19,704 nucleotides of DNA, taken from assembly GCA_019415425.1 (NCBI GenBank), contig DXZF01000254.1:1-19704 (forward strand), given 5' to 3'. The position numbers and the translations under genes were made by a program. Positions 15,508-19,704 of this stretch are shown piece after piece (within the stretch, counting starts at the first letter, position 1; every line of letters begins with the position of its first letter). This DNA comes from Bacillota bacterium. GTDB lineage: Bacteria; Bacillota; Clostridia; Christensenellales; QAND01. Under the pieces are notes generated by a model. The model was not told the origin of the DNA. It ran no database searches and saw only the letters and a list, made by a program, of their open reading frames with translations.

Positions 15508-15702
15508 GTGAGCGAACAGAAAAAGAAATTGTATAAGGACGTGGCCAATAAGAAAGTCGCGGGCGTATGTGCGGGCCTGGCGGCGTACTTCGATATAGAC
15601 GTCACACTGGTGCGCCTGGCGTGGATCTTCTTTGGCTGCCTGGCAGGTTCCGGCCTGCTCGCGTACATTCTGGCCGCCTGGGTCATGCCGGAAATGCCGT
15701 GA
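15508..15702 (+). CDS. PspC-domain membrane protein
   Basis: A 64-residue protein consisting of one PspC domain. KKLYKDVANKKVAGVCAGLAAYFDID, then VTLVRLAWIFF, is the family pattern, followed by a membrane helix (about residues 37-61, GCLAGSGLLAYILAAWVM). PspC proteins are linked to envelope stress in Gram-negatives; in Firmicutes small stand-alone copies are common and of unclear role. The start is GTG at 15508 with only a weak purine-rich ribosome site (AGAAGAGAG). It lies 33 nt after leuD, so it may be read through from that operon, and ends at a strong terminator. Confidence 0.85.
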   Translation: MSEQKKKLYKDVANKKVAGVCAGLAAYFDIDVTLVRLAWIFFGCLAGSGLLAYILAAWVMPEMP

Positions 15703-15722
15703 ATGCAAGCGAAAAGCGATGA

Positions 15723-15750
15723 AAAAAAGAGGCAGATTTGCCTCTTTTTT
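15723..15750. terminator. strong bidirectional terminator after the PspC gene
   Basis: A perfect 12-bp stem AAAAAAGAGGCA (15723-15734)/TGCCTCTTTTTT (15739-15750) with loop GATT. It has T-runs on both strands, serving PspC and the convergent DUF3842 gene. Confidence 0.9.
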
Positions 15751-15757
15751 GCTTTTA

Positions 15758-15778
15758 AATTGGAAAAATTTTCCAATT
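15758..15778. repeat. perfect 21-bp AT-rich palindrome
   Basis: The left arm AATTGGAAAA (15758-15767), one central A, and right arm TTTTCCAATT (15769-15778) are exactly symmetrical. It lies between convergent genes, just past the terminator, so it is not in a promoter. The near-zero loop suits a protein-binding site or a weak second hairpin better than a classical terminator. Confidence 0.6.
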
Positions 15779-15848
15779 CAAATAAAGGAAAAACTGGATG
15801 AAAGTGCGGGGTTGCAAAGCATATATCCATCCCCTACAATAGGGCTCG

Positions 15849-16271
15849 TCAGAGGCCGGCGGACTCGGCGGCGTACTGACAGATCTGGTCAACTGCCCGT
15901 GTGACCAACTGGGACAGCGGCTGGTCGGTATAGCCGGCGATGCGCACCCGCGACTGCGGCATGGGCAGAAGCACTTTGAGCGCAGTGCTGCTGCCGATGC
16001 TTTCGGCCATGCGCGGGGTCAGTTCGCCCAGCATGGCATTGGCCAGCACGATGCCGATGGGTCCGGTGATGACATCACAGCGCGGCGCCGTCACAAAGAT
16101 GGCATTTTCGCCTGTGGCGGCTTCCTGTGCCCCGGCGCGAATCATGGCAGAGGTGGCCATTGCGTTGGTCCCCAGCGCTACGATGCGATGCTCCGGCAAT
16201 CTGGACCGAAGCTCCGTCACCAGTGCGCGGCCGACCCCCCCACCCTGTCCGTCGATGACACCGATATACAT
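15849..16271 (-). CDS. DUF3842 family protein
   Basis: A 140-residue soluble protein matching DUF3842, a family largely of Clostridia with no known function. It opens with a Gly-rich MYIGVIDGQGGGVGRALV, like a nucleotide-binding loop, then IVALGTNAMATSAMIRAGA, GENAIFVTAPRCDVITGPIGIV, and SSTALKVLLPMPQSRVRIAGY, an alternating strand/helix pattern that suggests a Rossmann-like fold. The ATG at 16271 was chosen because the family begins there; the ribosome site (GGGGGCG) is weak, and the frame is open further upstream. Single-gene unit with its own extended -10 promoter. What it binds is unknown. Confidence 0.82.
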   Translation of the reverse strand: MYIGVIDGQGGGVGRALVTELRSRLPEHRIVALGTNAMATSAMIRAGAQEAATGENAIFVTAPRCDVITGPIGIVLANAMLGELTPRMAESIGSSTALKVLLPMPQSRVRIAGYTDQPLSQLVTRAVDQICQYAAESAGL

Positions 16272-16307
16272 TCCACACGCCCCCGTTTCCCGTCGTACGT
16301 AGAATTC

Positions 16308-16316
16308 AGTATAACA
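16308..16316 (-). promoter_or_regulatory. extended -10 promoter element for the DUF3842 gene
   Basis: On the minus strand TGTTATACT (16316-16308) reads as an extended -10 (TGN TATACT). No good -35 is seen. The start codon is about 30 nt downstream of the expected transcription start. Confidence 0.5.
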
Positions 16317-16448
16317 GAAAACCGGGGCGAAATCGATCCAAAACGACAAGGAGAGAGATGAAAAATTGTACGCTTTGTGTTAGAGTGTGATAGGGCGTTG
16401 AAAATTTTGTCAATCGATACGAAGTCGCAGGCGGAATGCAATCCATAC

Positions 16449-16477
16449 TTGACGAAATATTACGCAAATGTTACGAT
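16449..16477 (+). promoter_or_regulatory. probable promoter of the SpoIID-domain gene
   Basis: The -35 TTGACG (16449-16454) and -10 TACGAT (16472-16477) have 17-nt spacing, in an AT-richer stretch. The ribosome site AAGGAGG is at 16534-16540. This is a vegetative sigma-A pattern; no clear sporulation sigma-E consensus was recognised. Confidence 0.55.
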
Positions 16478-16545
16478 TTATGAACGAAAGATTGATGATA
16501 GACGTGTGGACGAAGAGAGTCAACGGAAGATACAAGGAGGAGAAG

Positions 16546-18990
16546 ATGAACATTTACGCGATGAAACGACGCATACGGGCAGGAATTTTGGCAGGCCTGA
16601 TGCTCTTTTCCGCTTGCGTTCCCTTGCTGACGCCGTCTGCGATTACGCATGCGGCCAGCGCATATAGCACAGTGCGCGTACTGCTCTCCACAGGCAGTGC
16701 CAAATCCATGGAGATCGAAGTGGAGGGACAATACAACCTCTCTGCACGCAACAATGCGGGCATCCGGCCCGGCACGTACACCATCTCAGTGGAAAGCGGG
16801 CAGCTGCGCATGGTGGGCAATGGCATCAATGAATTGATGGGCACCACCCTGACGCTGGTGCGCACGAGCAGCAGCGGCGATAAGGGCATTGCGCTCAACA
16901 ATGCCAAATACGGCGTCTGCACCTATTGGGGCGATCTGACGTTCAATGTCAGCGGTTCCACGCTGCAGGTGATCAACAAGGTGCCCGTCGAACAGTACCT
17001 GTACGGCGTGGTGGGATATGAGATGAGCAACTCCTTCCCGATTGAGGCGCTCAAGGCACAGGCTGTCTCCGCGCGTGGCTATGCGCTGCGGGCCATAGAT
17101 AGCAGCGAGCCCAACTATGAGATTGGCGATACCTCCAGGCACCAGGTGTACCACGGATATCCGTCGGGTATGTCGTATGTCAAACAGGCCGTCGATGAGA
17201 CCAGGGGCCAGGTGCTGACCTACAACGGCAAGCTGATCGAGACCTTCTATTCGGCCAGCAACGGTGGACAGACCGAGCTGCCCGGCAACCAGTGGGGCGG
17301 CGGCGAGGCGAAGAATGCGGCGTACCCGTATCTGTCGCAAAAGGACGATCCGTACGATTTGGAAAATCGTTCCAGCCGCGAAGAGAAGGTGCTGGTCTTG
17401 CAACAGATTCAGGGTTCGAGCGAGGACGTGTCCGGCGGATTGCCGTACACCTATGCCAAGGAACAGTACCAGGCGCTGCAAAAGGCGGCGTACGATGCGC
17501 TGGTGGCCAGAGGGGAACCGGTGCCCAGCGCCAACCACATTCGCCTGCTGCAGTGCACCAACCTGGTGGCCAGCTCGCCCGTGTACAGCACCGGCGCCAG
17601 CCGCCTGTACAATAACGCGGTGGCCACGCTCAACGTGCAGTACATCAACAGCAGTGGTGCGACGGTGACGCCGCCCGCCGTTCAGGCGACGATTTCGATC
17701 AGCAAGTCCGGTTCCAGCTACTTCAGCTCCGACCTTGTGATGCGCAACGTGGAGAAGGCCTCCAACGGCTGGAACATCGTCGCGCGCCGGTACGGGCATG
17801 GCGTGGGCATGTCGCAGCGCGGCGCCCAGTGGCTGGCACAACAATACAAAAGGACGTATCAGCAGATTCTGGCGTTCTACTTTGACTCGGATGCTGACTT
17901 CGACTTCGATATCACAAGGCTGAGCAGCTATGATACCTCGATTCCGTCCATGCCGGCACAGAATAGCATCTATGGCGGCGGCGGATCCAACCCCTCCACG
18001 CCGTCTGAACAGCCCATCGGCACGCTGGTCGTCAAGGGGACGCGCGTCAATGTACGTGCCAAGGCAACGACGTCCTCCACGAGCCTGGGCAAGGTGAACA
18101 CCGGGGATACGCTGCCGTACTACGGCACGACCAACGGCTGGTTCAAGGTGCAGTACAATGGACAGATTGCCTACATCTACGGGCAGTACGGCACGGTACA
18201 GACGACGCCAACGCCGACCCCGACCCCGACGCCCGTTGCGCCCAGTGAAGCGTGCCTTGCGTTCGTCCGATCGCTGTACACCAATGTCCTGGGCCGCGAA
18301 GCGGACAGCACGGGGCTGAATTTCTGGGCCAATGAGCTGTCCAACCACCGCCGCAGCGGCAGCCAGGTGGTGCTGGAGTTTGTGGAGAGCGACGAGTTTG
18401 AAGCGAAGAGTGTCTCCAATGAGGACTTTTTGACCGGCATCTACAAGGCGTTCATGAACCGTGAGCCGGATGAGGAAGGATACGCGTTCTGGCTGGATCT
18501 GCTCGATGGCGGCATGAGCCGCAGGTACGTGCTGTCGGTGTTCTGTGTGGCCGACGAGTTCCAGACGATCTGCAAGAACATCGGTGCGACGTACAGCGGC
18601 ATTGCGCTGACGGCGGCGGCCGATAAGTACCCGGAGGTCTCCAAGTTCGTGATCCGCTTCTACCGCACGTGCCTGGGCCGCAATGCGGATGAGGATGGAT
18701 TGGAATACTACGTCTCCAGACTGGTCAACAAGAAGCTGACGGCAGCGAGCATGGCAGAGATCTTCTACACCAGCGATGAGTTCCAGGCCATGAAGTTGGA
18801 CGATACGCAGTACGTGACGTCCATGTACACCACGTTCATGGACCGCAAGCCGGACGACAGCGGTCTTGCCTACTGGGTCAAGCGCCTCAAAGATGGCGAC
18901 ACCCGGCTGGAAGTGCTCGGCTCGTTCATCGGCTGCGACGAGTTTACGACCATCTGCAAGCAGTACGGCATTCAGAAGGGCAGCCTGTAA
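16546..18990 (+). CDS. secreted SpoIID/LytB-domain protein with SH3b and four DUF4214 repeats
   Basis: An 814-residue exported cell-wall protein. The signal peptide is about residues 1-38 (MKRRIRAGILAGLMLF; likely cut near THAA-SA). The SpoIID domain (about 40-460) has VPVEQYLYGVVGYEM (E159, the likely catalytic Glu), ALKAQAVSARGYALRA, YSASNGGQTE and GHGVGMSQRGAQWLA; this family cleaves glycan strands as lytic transglycosylases or enhances amidases. After a Ser/Pro linker comes a bacterial SH3 domain (about 492-550), a TPTPTPTPTP linker, then four DUF4214 repeats (about 566-814) marked by LYTNVLGREAD, AFMNREPDE, FYRTCLGRNADE and FMDRKPDDSG. It is more than twice the length of the sporulation SpoIID (about 340 residues), so a wall-remodelling surface role is likelier than engulfment. 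The ATG at 16546 follows AAGGAGGAG. Confidence 0.9.
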   Translation: MNIYAMKRRIRAGILAGLMLFSACVPLLTPSAITHAASAYSTVRVLLSTGSAKSMEIEVEGQYNLSARNNAGIRPGTYTISVESGQLRMVGNGINELMGTTLTLVRTSSSGDKGIALNNAKYGVCTYWGDLTFNVSGSTLQVINKVPVEQYLYGVVGYEMSNSFPIEALKAQAVSARGYALRAIDSSEPNYEIGDTSRHQVYHGYPSGMSYVKQAVDETRGQVLTYNGKLIETFYSASNGGQTELPGNQWGGGEAKNAAYPYLSQKDDPYDLENRSSREEKVLVLQQIQGSSEDVSGGLPYTYAKEQYQALQKAAYDALVARGEPVPSANHIRLLQCTNLVASSPVYSTGASRLYNNAVATLNVQYINSSGATVTPPAVQATISISKSGSSYFSSDLVMRNVEKASNGWNIVARRYGHGVGMSQRGAQWLAQQYKRTYQQILAFYFDSDADFDFDITRLSSYDTSIPSMPAQNSIYGGGGSNPSTPSEQPIGTLVVKGTRVNVRAKATTSSTSLGKVNTGDTLPYYGTTNGWFKVQYNGQIAYIYGQYGTVQTTPTPTPTPTPVAPSEACLAFVRSLYTNVLGREADSTGLNFWANELSNHRRSGSQVVLEFVESDEFEAKSVSNEDFLTGIYKAFMNREPDEEGYAFWLDLLDGGMSRRYVLSVFCVADEFQTICKNIGATYSGIALTAAADKYPEVSKFVIRFYRTCLGRNADEDGLEYYVSRLVNKKLTAASMAEIFYTSDEFQAMKLDDTQYVTSMYTTFMDRKPDDSGLAYWVKRLKDGDTRLEVLGSFIGCDEFTTICKQYGIQKGSL

Positions 18991-19011
18991 CGCACAGTGC
19001 CATGCAACCCG

Positions 19012-19042
19012 ACAGGGCGCGGAACGTTCCGCGCCCTGTTTT
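19012..19042 (+). terminator. intrinsic terminator after the SpoIID-domain gene
   Basis: A perfect inverted repeat with left half ACAGGGCGCGGAAC (19012-19025) and its exact complement (19026-19039) is followed by TTT. It is a long GC-rich stem, about 20 nt after the stop. Confidence 0.88.
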
Positions 19043-19076
19043 GTTGTAGAAAAAGTGCGCTGTATAAAAGTGCATT

Positions 19077-19105
19077 TTGCTTTGTACCCCGTGCGATGCT
19101 ATAAT
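19077..19105 (+). promoter_or_regulatory. promoter of the HD-domain gene
   Basis: The -10 TATAAT (19100-19105) is perfect and preceded by TGC (extended -10). The -35 is TTGCTT (19077-19082), spacing 17. The start codon lies about 20 nt past the expected transcription start. Confidence 0.75.
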
Positions 19106-19131
19106 CAATACAAAAGAATGGAGGGAATCAA

Positions 19132-19704
19132 TTGGCCGCTATCCCCAGCTTATCCAGTGAAAAACTGCAACAGTTGAAAGAGGAATACTGTACGCTCTTG
19201 CGTTCCACGGGCCGTGAGGGCGTGGAGGGATTTTTACAATATCTGGAAAATGAGACGGATTTTTTCACCGCACCGGCCAGCGCCAACAAGCATGGCGCCA
19301 TCTACGGAGGGCTGTTGCTGCACAGCCTGGAGGTGTATAAGCTGCTGGTCAATTTTTCCAAACCGCTCAAAGACGTGACGCCCGAGACACTCATCCTATG
19401 CGGGCTGCTGCACGATGTGTGTAAGGTGAATATGTACGTCGTGCGCACGCGCAACGTCAAGGTCAATGGCCGTTGGGAAGAAGTGGAGTCGTTTGCCATT
19501 GAGGACAGCTATCCCTTTGGGCACGGTGAAAAGTCGGTGTACCTGGTGTGCAAGTATATCCGCCTCACCGATGAGGAGGCACTGGCAATCCGCTGGCACA
19601 TGGGCGGCTACGACGATGCGGCGCGCAGCTATATCGGCGGGTTGACACAGAGCAACGCCTACGAGAAAGTGCCGCTGTGCGCAGCGCTGAATATCGCGGA
19701 TATG
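19132..19704 (+). CDS. HD-domain phosphohydrolase (3' end beyond the window)
   Basis: The first 191 residues of a cytosolic HD-superfamily metal-dependent phosphohydrolase; the gene runs off the window end. Metal-ligand candidates in order are H64 (GGLLLHSLEVYK), H94-D95 (LLHDVCK), H131 (FGHGEKS), H156 (IRWHMGGY) and D189 (NIAD), matching the HD pattern H...HD...H...D. Such enzymes hydrolyse nucleotides or nucleotide second messengers; the substrate is not evident, and the C-terminus is not visible. The start is taken as TTG at 19132 because GGAGGG (19120-19125) lies 6 nt before it; the nearby ATG at 19118 is in another frame that stops soon. It has its own promoter. Confidence 0.85.
   Translation, partial: MAAIPSLSSEKLQQLKEEYCTLLRSTGREGVEGFLQYLENETDFFTAPASANKHGAIYGGLLLHSLEVYKLLVNFSKPLKDVTPETLILCGLLHDVCKVNMYVVRTRNVKVNGRWEEVESFAIEDSYPFGHGEKSVYLVCKYIRLTDEEALAIRWHMGGYDDAARSYIGGLTQSNAYEKVPLCAALNIADM

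Noticed and set aside
18205..18240. Short tandem repeat (ACGCCG/ACCCCG units), possible CRISPR or microsatellite
   Set aside because: It is the coding sequence of the Thr-Pro linker in the SpoIID-domain protein, too short and without spacers.
18866..19177. Plus-strand frame spanning the end of the SpoIID gene into the HD gene
   Set aside because: It crosses the strong terminator and promoter, is out of frame with both real genes, and shows no family match.

Overview
The window reads as chromosomal DNA from a GC-rich member of the class Clostridia. The evidence is the SCIFF peptide with its radical-SAM maturase (a near-universal clostridial marker), a SpoIID-domain protein carrying SH3b and DUF4214 repeats, DUF1653, DUF3842 and PspC-type small proteins, a clostridial-type class D beta-lactamase lipoprotein, strong Shine-Dalgarno sites and sigma-A-like promoters. 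I cannot name the genus. I see no IS element, phage gene, tRNA, rRNA or CRISPR array. The gene order looks like ordinary chromosome rather than an island.

Layout. (1) 1-5412: a structured leader with an intrinsic terminator hairpin (214-237) precedes mgtE (Mg2+ channel). Downstream, tightly coupled, come an ABC ATPase and a 1007-residue FtsX-type permease with a long extracytoplasmic coiled coil. All three are probably under the same leader control. (2) 5440-6450: an orphan dTDP-glucose 4,6-dehydratase-like SDR, ending at a bidirectional terminator shared with a convergent gene. (3) 6610-8600, minus strand: a butanol-dehydrogenase-type iron alcohol dehydrogenase with a promoter about 270 nt upstream and an attenuator-like hairpin in its leader, then a DUF1653 gene with its own promoter. 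(4) 8774-10407: promoter, SCIFF precursor and maturase (overlapping TGATG), then a terminator. (5) 10436-11306: a Nudix hydrolase convergent with a DUF1905 gene, 4 nt apart. (6) 11605-12656: a lipoprotein class D beta-lactamase. (7) 12698-13486, minus: a CbbY-type HAD phosphatase, divergent from (8) leuC-leuD (13699-15474) and a small PspC protein, then a terminator. (9) 15849-16271, minus: DUF3842. (10) 16546-18990: secreted SpoIID-SH3b-DUF4214x4 protein. (11) 19132-end: HD-domain phosphohydrolase, TTG start, cut by the window edge.

The genes do not form one pathway; they are mostly small independent units separated by terminators. The points most worth following are the two long structured leaders (mgtE and the alcohol dehydrogenase), neither of which matches a riboswitch class I recognise; the LeuC/LeuD pair, whose active-site motifs differ from the classical ones; the class D beta-lactamase; the C-terminally extended SCIFF peptide; and the surface-type SpoIID fusion. 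I did not find convincing evidence of a wholly new multi-gene system.
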